From contig NZ_OMKA01000031.1 in NCBI RefSeq assembly GCF_900299525.1, positions 248,001 through 312,000 on the forward strand: 64,000 nucleotides of DNA. The letters are read 5' to 3'. The first letter of the stretch is position 1. Every line of letters begins with the position of its first letter. Positions 25,769-33,600 of this stretch are shown in pieces. The DNA is from Aquimarina sp. Aq78 (GTDB lineage Bacteria > Bacteroidota > Bacteroidia > Flavobacteriales > Flavobacteriaceae). The notes beneath the pieces were generated by a model. The model worked only from the letters and a program-made list of their open reading frames with translations, searched no databases and was not told the DNA's origin. The translations under genes were made by a program, and so were the position numbers.

Positions 25769-26584
25769 TCATATTAATTTTAAAGGATCAGGATGGATAT
25801 AAGAATACCCTAAAAGTGTTTTACTTTTGGTATTAGAGATAATCTTATATGCTTGCTTTTCTTGTTTGATAAAAGTAGGAGGGGTAAGCCCTATTTTTTG
25901 TGCAGCAAGTGTATAGTATTCTTTTCGTATCGGATGTTGATCTGCGCAACCATTTATAATTTCTCCCCAAGCTTCTTTTTCGATAACCGCATTAATTAAC
26001 CCAATACAATCTTCTCTATGGATTACATTAATAGGAACATCTCCATTTTGCACTTCTTTTTTATTAGCAAGAAATCGACCTGGTAATCGATCATCACCAA
26101 TAAGACCAGATAGTCGAATAATGCTCACTCTATTTTCAAATTGTTCTTGCAATAGTCGCTCTACAGCGGCAACTGCTTTTCCTGATTCTTTTTCTGGCGC
26201 AATATTCAATGTTTCAGTTACCTCTCCATTAGTATTTTGATATACCGAAGTAGAGCTGATAAAGATTATTTTTTGAGTTTCAGAAATAAAGGGAAGTATA
26301 CTTTTTATTTGATTTTGGTATATTTCTATAATATTAGAGATTCGTTTAGGAGGAAAATTGATAATGACAATTTCGCTTCCGGATACAAAATCTATATATT
26401 CTTTTTCTGAAGACTTTCCAAGTGTAAAAAAATGAGGTATAATACCTTCTGCTTTTAACTTTTCGATTTTACTTTCTGTAGTGGTAGACCCTTTTACCGT
26501 ATCTCCGTTGGCAATTCGATCTATTGCCAATGGTAATCCTAACCATCCACAACCTAATATACTTATATGTTTAGACTTCTTCAC
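25769..26584 (-). CDS. NAD(P)-binding Rossmann/SDR-like protein in the B12 operon
   Basis: The 271 residues begin with a dinucleotide-binding motif in ISILGCGWLGLPLAIDRI (8-25), in the style of YeeZ-like atypical SDR proteins, and contain KIIFISSTSVYQN in the SDR active-site region. It starts with a GTG at 26584 that overlaps the end of the ferredoxin gene by 14 bp; no ATG fits better. Tight coupling to a [2Fe-2S] protein and cobA suggests a redox step linked to B12, for example reductase partner of the ferredoxin, but no reaction can be named. Siroheme dehydrogenase activity is another option, though it lacks the usual Met8p look. Confidence 0.75.
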   Translation of the reverse strand: MKKSKHISILGCGWLGLPLAIDRIANGDTVKGSTTTESKIEKLKAEGIIPHFFTLGKSSEKEYIDFVSGSEIVIINFPPKRISNIIEIYQNQIKSILPFISETQKIIFISSTSVYQNTNGEVTETLNIAPEKESGKAVAAVERLLQEQFENRVSIIRLSGLIGDDRLPGRFLANKKEVQNGDVPINVIHREDCIGLINAVIEKEAWGEIINGCADQHPIRKEYYTLAAQKIGLTPPTFIKQEKQAYKIISNTKSKTLLGYSYIHPDPLKLI

Positions 26585-27392
26585 TAATTCTAATGTGGTT
26601 TGGTGACATCCCCAGATAAATAGTAAGAATATGCTCCCAGGTGACTGTATCCTCTTCTTTTATCCAAAATGTGACCAGGTGTTTTCCTTTTTTATTTTTC
26701 AGGCGTATTGCCTTGGTAAAGATAGTAGATTTTTTAAGCCAGATCACTTCTGCAACACTTACTTTACGATCAGCTATCTCATCTGAAATATCTTTTGGAA
26801 TTCCGGCGATAGTTAATTGTAAATGAAGGTCTTCTCCAGTAATTTTTACTTCATAATCATCGGTGTAATCTACCAGGTGAGACGATTTTATTTCAATTGA
26901 AGCTGCATCGTATTGTTGCACAGCAATAGGTTTAGGTTCTTGAAATAAGTACTTAAATAAAGGATAAAGGTGTTGATCAGAGGCAAAAGATCGAGCTACT
27001 AAGGCTTCTCCCAATTCTGTATCTGTTTTATCTTTAAAAGTAATAGGAGCAATGGTTTTTTCATTTTCGGTTAGTAAGACCGACCACCCTTCTTTATATA
27101 ATAAGTATTCTTCTACCGGTTGATCTTCTTCTAAATGAGATTTTAGAATTGAAACAGCTTTATCAGGAGTCAGGTTTTTATACCAAAAATTGCCAGGTTG
27201 TACAATCCAGGTTGGTGCATCTTCACAACGACCATTACATCTCGTTTTTATAGTATGAGTAGCATCCCAAAGCCCTTTGTTACGAAGATATGCTCTGGCT
27301 TCACGTATAGCGATTTCACCTTTTGCTTTTTTGCAAGACCCTCCATCACAAAATTGAAAGGTGGTGTTTACTTTACTTAGATTTTTTCCCAT
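26571..27392 (-). CDS. Thioredoxin-like [2Fe-2S] ferredoxin domain protein in the B12 operon
   Basis: The N-terminal 90 residues form a thioredoxin-like [2Fe-2S] ferredoxin with cysteines at 15, 20, 52 and 56 (FCDGGSC and RCNGRC). The following ~180 residues are predicted alpha/beta and were not matched to a family. It is the first gene after the cobalamin riboswitch, so its expression should be B12-repressed. CbiW-like ferredoxins occur in other B12 operons, so an electron-transfer role in ring metabolism or cobalt reduction is plausible. The large C-terminal half is the unusual part. Confidence 0.8.
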   Translation of the reverse strand: MGKNLSKVNTTFQFCDGGSCKKAKGEIAIREARAYLRNKGLWDATHTIKTRCNGRCEDAPTWIVQPGNFWYKNLTPDKAVSILKSHLEEDQPVEEYLLYKEGWSVLLTENEKTIAPITFKDKTDTELGEALVARSFASDQHLYPLFKYLFQEPKPIAVQQYDAASIEIKSSHLVDYTDDYEVKITGEDLHLQLTIAGIPKDISDEIADRKVSVAEVIWLKKSTIFTKAIRLKNKKGKHLVTFWIKEEDTVTWEHILTIYLGMSPNHIRISEEV

Positions 27393-27512
27393 AATTAAAA
27401 GAAATTAAAAACAGGAAGAGAAGTCAAAAATAGGAGTGCTTTATGTACATTCATAAAACTATTCAAGACCAACCCTTTACCCGAGAGTTAATATTATATT
27501 TTGATTTATGGC

Positions 27513-27669
27513 AGGTCTCCTGACTTTACATAATTATAATCGCCTTCCCATAGTTGTACTACAGTGGCCTATGGATTATAATTTTAGATACGTATTACAG
27601 TTGCGGGAACAGTTTTGGATTTTCACCAAATTCCCTTTTCATCTTTTGCTTCCAAAAGAACCGTAAATC
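27513..27669 (-). promoter_or_regulatory. Cobalamin riboswitch (AdoCbl/B12 element)
   Basis: Read on the minus strand, the element starts GATTTACGG (27669) and closes with CATAAATC, giving stem P1. Inside are the conserved blocks GGTGAAAATCC, CCCGCAACTGTAAT, GCCACTG, GGGAAGGCG and the B12 box AGTCAGGAGACCTGCC, in the order of the RF00174 family. It starts 23 bases after the stop of the P-loop ATPase gene and ends 120 bases before the ferredoxin start codon, so it controls the ferredoxin, oxidoreductase, cobA and cbiX genes. The expression platform (terminator or RBS sequestration) is not obvious. Confidence 0.95.
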
Positions 27670-27692
27670 AGCAGCGAAGATACTTTTTTTGT

Positions 27693-28217
27693 TTAAATAA
27701 ATGATTGGATAAAATCTACACGTTTTGTTAAAGTTGTTTTAGGAACTACTTCTATTGTAAAGTTAAACCTTTGATAGACTTGTACAAGACATTGATGAAT
27801 ATGTAATGCTTCCTGATAAGATTGAGGACGTTGGGGATCGTTGATATAGATTTCTTCCCAAGGAGACATTAAAAATACAGTAGACGCATAATGTGTTTTG
27901 AAGGGGAAGTCCAATAGGTGTTTTGGAATAGGATGAGATTTGGCTTTTAGATAGGCAATAATATCAGGCAGTCCTCGATCTACAAATATATTTTTTTCAA
28001 TAGGAAGCTGTAGTTCTCTAATCGTTTCTTGATATACTAAATTAGCAAATGCAGGAAGGTCTCCCCAAGGAGTTTTGTCACTTTTTATGTGTTGTTGTTC
28101 AAGTATTATTTTTCTCGAAATTTCAGAAAAACACTGATGTCCATTAGCTTGTAAAGCCTGGATTAAACTTGTTTTTCCTGTTCCCGGTGCTCCGGTAATG
28201 ATATATCTTTTGGGCAT
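27693..28217 (-). CDS. P-loop ATPase (AAA_28-like) translationally coupled to cbiB
   Basis: The ATG at 28217 overlaps the cbiB stop codon (TAATG), which decides the start over an upstream TTG at 28241. The 174-residue product begins MPKRYIITGAPGTGKTSLI with Walker A GAPGTGKT and has NIFVDRGLPDIIAYL as a kinase-like lid/Walker B region. It resembles the AAA_28/NadR-like nucleoside-kinase type ATPases. In a B12 operon, an adenosylcobinamide kinase-like role is a possible reading because no cobU is in view, but this is inference. The riboswitch starts just after its end. Confidence 0.8.
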   Translation of the reverse strand: MPKRYIITGAPGTGKTSLIQALQANGHQCFSEISRKIILEQQHIKSDKTPWGDLPAFANLVYQETIRELQLPIEKNIFVDRGLPDIIAYLKAKSHPIPKHLLDFPFKTHYASTVFLMSPWEEIYINDPQRPQSYQEALHIHQCLVQVYQRFNFTIEVVPKTTLTKRVDFIQSFI

Positions 28218-29143
28218 TATAAAAAATAGTAAACCACACAAATTAAAAGGACAAATGTAAAGGTTACTTTTTGATTGATTCTTGCTACCGTTTTTATTTC
28301 CTGATCTTTCAGGATTCGATCATTCGTTCCTATAAAAGGTTTTTCAATTAGTTTTCCGTGATAGTAATTAGGTCCGCCAAATTTACAATCCAGAATCGCA
28401 GCCAGCGCAGCTTCGGGATATCCGGCATTAGGACTGGAATGTTGTTTACCATATTTTACTACAAAAGAGATTTTATGAAGTTTGCCAGTTACCAGTAACA
28501 TTAAGAATGCCGTAATTCTAGCCGGGATATAGTTAACCACATCGTCTAGTTTTGCAGCAAATTTCCCAAAATTTATATACCTCTCATTTTTGTAACCAAT
28601 CATAGAATCAAGAGTATTGATCATTTTGTATCCCATAGCACCGGCCACTCCAAATAATGCATAGTAGAAAAGAGGAGCAATAACTCCATCACTAAGATTC
28701 TCTGATAATGTTTCGAATACTGCTGTTTTTATTTGTTGTGGATTTAATTGGTCTGTTTCCCGACCTACAATCCATGACAGTCGTTTTCTACCTTGCTCTA
28801 TTCCTTCTTGTAAAGCTGTAAAAACAGCTCGGCCTTCATCTATTAAACTTTTATTTGCTAAGGCATAGAACACAAATACAGAGGTGAACGTATAATAGGC
28901 AATGATATATGGAGAAATGAGTTTTTGAGTATAGTAAAAAAATGCAATTGTGATTGCGAGTAATCCAATGGTAAGCACCATTCCCTTTATAAAAGCAAAA
29001 GGATTTGTGTTTAGTTTCTTTTCACCAAAAGCAATACTATTCCCGAATAATCGTATGGGATGAGGAAGCCACCTGGGATCTCCCAATATCAAATCGAGAA
29101 TATACCCAATCACTAAAGGAACAATTACTGTAGCGTACTCCAT
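28217..29143 (-). CDS. cbiB: Adenosylcobinamide-phosphate synthase (CbiB)
   Basis: The 308-residue membrane protein attaches (R)-1-amino-2-propanol (phosphate) to the f side chain of cobyric acid. The N-terminus shows the family core LILGDPRWLPHPIRLFG. Membrane helices and conserved loops include RKRLSWIVGRET, DGVIAPLFYYALFG, NTLDSMIGYKNERY, LDDVVNYIPARITA and the SPNAGYPEAALAAILDCKFGG segment. Length is typical (about 310-320). It overlaps the aminotransferase-like gene by 19 bp, and its stop overlaps the start of the ATPase gene. In the Pseudomonas naming it is CobD. Confidence 0.95.
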   Translation of the reverse strand: MEYATVIVPLVIGYILDLILGDPRWLPHPIRLFGNSIAFGEKKLNTNPFAFIKGMVLTIGLLAITIAFFYYTQKLISPYIIAYYTFTSVFVFYALANKSLIDEGRAVFTALQEGIEQGRKRLSWIVGRETDQLNPQQIKTAVFETLSENLSDGVIAPLFYYALFGVAGAMGYKMINTLDSMIGYKNERYINFGKFAAKLDDVVNYIPARITAFLMLLVTGKLHKISFVVKYGKQHSSPNAGYPEAALAAILDCKFGGPNYYHGKLIEKPFIGTNDRILKDQEIKTVARINQKVTFTFVLLICVVYYFL

Positions 29144-30147
29144 TGCTGTAAAGCGTGAATTAATAGTTCATTTTTCTCGGGGTTCTGACTGGCAATACGA
29201 ATGTAATGACTACTCAAACCTCTGAAATTCGAAGCATCTCTGATTAACAATTGATGAGTGTGTGCTAAATAATCTTTGAGAAGAGGAGCACTGGTTGTTT
29301 CTAGTTTTACTACAAAATAATTGGTATTTGATGAGGTGACAGTAAATCCATCTAATGTATCAATTTGTTGTTGTAACTGACTACTATATCCTAGAAGTGT
29401 TGCCATATCCGGGTATAAAGCCTTATAGTTTTTAAATATGTATTTTCCTGCTTCAATTGCCATGGTATTGACACTCCACGGTATTTTAGCATGCTGTAGT
29501 TTTTTTCCTATTTCTGCACTACACAATATGTATCCTAACCTCAATCCTGGTATCGAGAATAATTTGGTTAGTGATTTTACGATAATAAGATTGGCAAATT
29601 TTTCGAGAAGCTCGACACAAGATTTGATCTTATGAGTAAACTCAATATAGGCTTCATCGACAACAAATGTTGTATCAGGAAATTCAACGATTAATTTCTC
29701 TATTTCTAAAACCGTATTGCAAAAACCATCGGGATTGTTGGGATTACAGAGAAATACGAGATCTTCCTGAAAAGAGGTATTTAGTACTTCAGAACGATCA
29801 AAGTGCTTGATTTTCATATTACTCCTTAAACAAGCATCTTCATACTCAGAAAAGGTAGGAATACCTATGGCTGCTTTTTTACCAGAAAAAAGAGGAGTTA
29901 TACTATAAAAAGCTTCTGTAGCTCCGTTAGTTATTACTACTTGTGATGAATTTAATCCATGATGATCTGCTACTTGTTGCGTTAATACATCTGCATTTGG
30001 AGTTGGGTAATTAGCAATAAGAGGTAGCTGCTCTCTAAGATATGAGAGTAACTGCTCTGAAGTCCCATCATGCCAAATGTTAGAACTAAAATTTGCTTTA
30101 AATGGTATTGCGTAGCGATAGCCGTCATCACCGTGTCCGTATATCAT
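29125..30147 (-). CDS. cobD: L-threonine-O-3-phosphate decarboxylase (CobD/CobC, PLP-dependent)
   Basis: The 340-residue protein belongs to the class I/II aminotransferase fold. It begins YGHGDDGYRYAIPFKANFSSN, contains FLCNPNNPDG and VVDEAYIEF, and has the PLP-lysine region IVKSLTKLFSIPGLRLGY. In a B12 operon it is the L-threonine phosphate decarboxylase that makes aminopropanol phosphate for CbiB. Histidinol-phosphate aminotransferase is the look-alike, but position between cobQ and cbiB with overlaps (4 bp with cobQ, 19 bp with cbiB) settles the call. Length suits the family (about 330-360). Confidence 0.9.
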   Translation of the reverse strand: MIYGHGDDGYRYAIPFKANFSSNIWHDGTSEQLLSYLREQLPLIANYPTPNADVLTQQVADHHGLNSSQVVITNGATEAFYSITPLFSGKKAAIGIPTFSEYEDACLRSNMKIKHFDRSEVLNTSFQEDLVFLCNPNNPDGFCNTVLEIEKLIVEFPDTTFVVDEAYIEFTHKIKSCVELLEKFANLIIVKSLTKLFSIPGLRLGYILCSAEIGKKLQHAKIPWSVNTMAIEAGKYIFKNYKALYPDMATLLGYSSQLQQQIDTLDGFTVTSSNTNYFVVKLETTSAPLLKDYLAHTHQLLIRDASNFRGLSSHYIRIASQNPEKNELLIHALQQWSTLQ

Positions 30148-31607
30148 AATATGGTATGCATTTCAGAAATAATAGAGTCTATATCAATGCTTTTTTCTAA
30201 TAAAGCAGCTAACTTATCATAATTCTCTTCTTTATAGGCTTTATAATCAAAAGTTGTTTTTGTGTTGGTGAAATTTTGCAAGAGGTCTTCAATGACAGCC
30301 GAGTGATCCAGAATTCCATGAATATAGGTTCCCCAACAATTCCCCTGGATATATCCTTCTGGTTGGCCATCGATATAATTTAAGGGTTGATGATCTTCAA
30401 CAGTAGTTTCTCCCATATGGATTTCATATCCCGAAATGGTTTCAGGATACGCTTTAAAAGTAAAGCTGCATTGCGTAGTAGTCTTCTCTGAAGTCAACTG
30501 CGTGGTTATTGGTAAAATACCTAACCCGGGAAGCGTTTTAATATCACTTTCGACTCCCAAGGGATCTTCTATCATTTTTCCTAGCATCTGATATCCACCG
30601 CAAATACCAATAATGTCTTTTTGTGATTTATGCGCATCTAATATCACCTTAGCAATACCTTTTTCTCTAAGAAATATAAGATCCTGAATCGTATTTTTAC
30701 TACCAGGAAGTATAATAATATCAGCTTCAGATATACTTTTGGGATCATTAGAATAAAAGAGATGTGTTCTTGCATCCTTTTCTAGTACATTAAAATCGGT
30801 ATAATTAGAAATATAGGGTAATAGGATCACTACGATATTCACTAATCCATTCACTATGGTTTTCTCCTTTTTCTGTAAGGCTACAGAATCTTCTTCTTCA
30901 ATATAAATGTCACTGGCATAAGGTACAACTCCTAAAACAGGAATTCCGGCTAGTTTTTCTAATGTCTTTTTTCCATCTTCAAATAAAGAAATATCTCCTC
31001 TGAATTTGTTGATAATCACTCCTTTGACCAGTTTCTTTTCCCAGGGTTCCAGAAGTGCTATTGAGCCATATACACTTGCAAAAACACCTCCTTTATCAAT
31101 ATCGGCAATAAGATATACATCTGCTCCCGCAGCTTGTGCCATACGCATGTTTACAATATCCCGATGTTTTAGATTAAGCTCGCTAATGCTTCCTGCTCCC
31201 TCTAAAACAATAGGATTATATTTTTCCTGAAGTCGAAGAAATGCGGTTTTGGCTTCTTCAAAAAGTTGTTGTTTATTATTTCCTAAGAAGTACTCTTTAA
31301 TAGTTTGATCACCAATAGGTTTGCCATGCAAAACGATTTGGGACTTATTAGCCCCAGAAGGTTTTAATAAGATCGGATTCATGTCTGTAGTGCAATCAAT
31401 TTTGCATGCTTCGGCCTGTACAGCTTGCGCCCTCCCTATCTCTAATCCATCAGGAGTTACAAAACTATTAAGTGACATGTTTTGCGCCTTAAATGGGGCG
31501 GGAGCATATCCTTTTTGTTTCAGGAGTCTACAAATACCAGTAACAAGAATGCTCTTCCCAACATCTGATCCTGTTCCTACAAACATAATAGGCCGTAATT
31601 TTGTCAT
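30144..31607 (-). CDS. cobQ: Cobyric acid synthase (CobQ/CbiP)
   Basis: The 487-residue glutamine amidotransferase amidates the b, d, e and g side chains of the corrin ring. It starts with the P-loop GTGSDVGKS (11-19) and FKAQNMSLNSFVT, has ADIDKGGVFASVYG and VLEGAGSISE in the ATP-dependent half, and a C-terminal glutaminase domain with Cys336 (GICGGYQMLG) and a final GTYIHG. Length is normal for CobQ. It is first in the minus-strand block, divergent from the TPR-HTH gene at 31779. No riboswitch is visible in the 171-bp gap. Confidence 0.97.
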   Translation of the reverse strand: MTKLRPIMFVGTGSDVGKSILVTGICRLLKQKGYAPAPFKAQNMSLNSFVTPDGLEIGRAQAVQAEACKIDCTTDMNPILLKPSGANKSQIVLHGKPIGDQTIKEYFLGNNKQQLFEEAKTAFLRLQEKYNPIVLEGAGSISELNLKHRDIVNMRMAQAAGADVYLIADIDKGGVFASVYGSIALLEPWEKKLVKGVIINKFRGDISLFEDGKKTLEKLAGIPVLGVVPYASDIYIEEEDSVALQKKEKTIVNGLVNIVVILLPYISNYTDFNVLEKDARTHLFYSNDPKSISEADIIILPGSKNTIQDLIFLREKGIAKVILDAHKSQKDIIGICGGYQMLGKMIEDPLGVESDIKTLPGLGILPITTQLTSEKTTTQCSFTFKAYPETISGYEIHMGETTVEDHQPLNYIDGQPEGYIQGNCWGTYIHGILDHSAVIEDLLQNFTNTKTTFDYKAYKEENYDKLAALLEKSIDIDSIISEMHTIL

Positions 31608-31778
31608 TCTAATGTGCGAAATGAATTGGTTTCAAAATTAGTTAAATAATCTGATGAAAAGAATTTCTGTAGTAAGCATATGAGAAAATGGTATTTCTAC
31701 ATTCCTCTTGAGCAATGATATTGTTTTTTTGATCAAAGCATGATATAATCTTAATTTATTCGATACTTTTATCACAAT

Positions 31779-33404
31779 ATGCGTCGTTTTTTAATTTTGC
31801 TTATAGCACTAATTGCATCATTATATTCTTTTTCACAAGAAAAAGATACACTCTTAATTCGATTATATCAAGAGGCTAAACTTGCAGACAAAGATGCTAC
31901 AAAAATAGAAGCCCTTATAGCGTTAGGCACATATCAGTTAGCGCATGATTTTAGTGATGCCGAAAAACATTTGACACAAGCGTTAACCTTATTGCAAAAA
32001 AATGACAGCAAAGATCAGGTGCAACAATTAGCCACTGTTTATAAATCATTGGGAGTCGTAAACAAACGTAAAGGCAATTATCCCGAAGCGGTAAGTTACT
32101 ATTTGAAGTCGAGAGCTTTTTATGAAAAGATACAGGACTTATCAAATATTGGTGATATCTACCATAATATGGCTATGGTGTATAGAGATCAGAAGGAGTA
32201 TAAAAAATCAATTCAATACTTTAAGAAAACAATTGTAATCAAAGAACAGCAGCAGGAAGAAAAAGGAGTAGCTATAGGTTATAATATGATGGGAGTAGCC
32301 TACAGGCAGTCGAAACAGATGGATTCTGCATTGTATTGCTACCAAAAGGCCAAAGCTAGTTTTATAAAATTAAAAGACAAAGAAAACACGTATAGAGTTA
32401 ACTCTAATCTGGCGTCCTGGTTTCATACACAAAAGGAGTACCAAAAAGCTATAGATATGTACCTAGAGAACCTGGCATATGATACAAAAACAAATCAGAG
32501 ACTCTCTTTACAGCGTGTAAATTATAATATTGCTTCAAGTTATATGCAATTAAAAGCATACAAAACAGCATTAAATTATATTAATGAAGCTATAACTATA
32601 GCCAAAGAAGAAGATGCTAAATCGAGAATAGCAAAATCATATCGCAGAAGAAGTTTTATCTACAACAAGCTTGGGGACTATAAACAAGCTCTAGAAGATT
32701 ATCGGTCTTATAAAAAGTATTCTGATTCTGTTTTTAATATCGAAAGTATTAAAAAGATACAGGCGTTAGAACTTAGGTATACTTTTGATCAGGAAAAACT
32801 GGCCGATAGTTTACAGTTTACTAAAGAAAAGAGTGAATTGAGATTAAAAACCGAATCTGAAAGTGCCAAAAAACAGTTGTATTTTATACTGTTGATCATT
32901 ACTGTTTTGGGAGGAATAATTATAGGATATTTAATTAGAAGAATCTATAAAAACAGGGCGTTAATGGTTACTGCCGAATTAGAAAAGAACAAACAGGAAT
33001 TGGCAGATTTCACAAAACAGTTGATAGAAAAAAGTAATGCTCAGGAAGCATTAACGAAAGAACTGGAAGAACTAAAATCTGAGTTTGGAGAGCAACAATC
33101 TATCAAAAATCTGGAAGAATTAACCTCTACCAGAATTTTGACCAAAGAAGATTGGTATATTTTTAGAAAGAAATTCACGACTGTACACCCTAGTTTTTTT
33201 AGTGCCATAAAAGATAAAGGGTATGATCTTACCAAATCTGAAGAACGCCTGGTGGCTATGGAAAAGTTAGGATTAGATACAAATCAGATTGCTAATATGC
33301 TTGCCATTTCTGAAGAGAGTGTAATTATGAGTCGCTATCGTTTACGTAAAAAGATTAATGCACCCAAAGGAGCTCCTATTCTTGAGTATCTTGAAGCTTT
33401 ATGA
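31779..33404 (+). CDS. TPR-domain membrane regulator with C-terminal LuxR-type HTH
   Basis: The 541 residues start with a Sec signal peptide (to SFSQ, residue 20). A series of TPR repeats follows (about 40-330, e.g. ISSYMQLKAYKTALNYINEA and YKKSIQYFKKTIVIKEQQ). A single membrane helix (about 367-386, LYFILLIITVLGGIIIGYLI) then leads to a cytoplasmic coiled coil and a C-terminal helix-turn-helix (LTKSEERLVAMEKLGLDTNQIANMLAISEESVIMSRYRLRKK). It is the common Bacteroidota one-component envelope regulator. Targets are unknown; the divergent neighbour is cobQ and the convergent one a TonB receptor. Confidence 0.85.
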   Translation: MRRFLILLIALIASLYSFSQEKDTLLIRLYQEAKLADKDATKIEALIALGTYQLAHDFSDAEKHLTQALTLLQKNDSKDQVQQLATVYKSLGVVNKRKGNYPEAVSYYLKSRAFYEKIQDLSNIGDIYHNMAMVYRDQKEYKKSIQYFKKTIVIKEQQQEEKGVAIGYNMMGVAYRQSKQMDSALYCYQKAKASFIKLKDKENTYRVNSNLASWFHTQKEYQKAIDMYLENLAYDTKTNQRLSLQRVNYNIASSYMQLKAYKTALNYINEAITIAKEEDAKSRIAKSYRRRSFIYNKLGDYKQALEDYRSYKKYSDSVFNIESIKKIQALELRYTFDQEKLADSLQFTKEKSELRLKTESESAKKQLYFILLIITVLGGIIIGYLIRRIYKNRALMVTAELEKNKQELADFTKQLIEKSNAQEALTKELEELKSEFGEQQSIKNLEELTSTRILTKEDWYIFRKKFTTVHPSFFSAIKDKGYDLTKSEERLVAMEKLGLDTNQIANMLAISEESVIMSRYRLRKKINAPKGAPILEYLEAL

Positions 33405-33421
33405 TGATTTAATATTTAGAA

Positions 33422-33600
33422 CCTTAGTTCGACGTAAGCTAAAATGTTTATAGAAGCGTCAATTCGAGTGGTTTTTCGGAATGAAATGAAGAAAAACTGT
33501 ATCGAGAATAGCTTTTTTTGAAGGAAAATCACTATTCTCGATACAATTCTCCTTCGTCGAATCACTCGAATTGACGGGACTTTCTTACATCGAACTCTGG
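33422..33600. repeat. Long nested palindromic intergenic element, copy 1
   Basis: Three nested arm pairs fill the whole gap between convergent genes: CCTTAGTTCGACGTAAG with CTTACATCGAACTCTGG at the edges, CGTCAATTCGAGTG (33457) with CACTCGAATTGACG (33563) in the middle, and TGTATCGAGAATAG (33498) with CTATTCTCGATACA (33532) inside. It would fold into one long hairpin on either strand. A relative is at 52098-52207. The element may serve as a bidirectional terminator or be a REP/MITE-like repeat. Confidence 0.75.
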
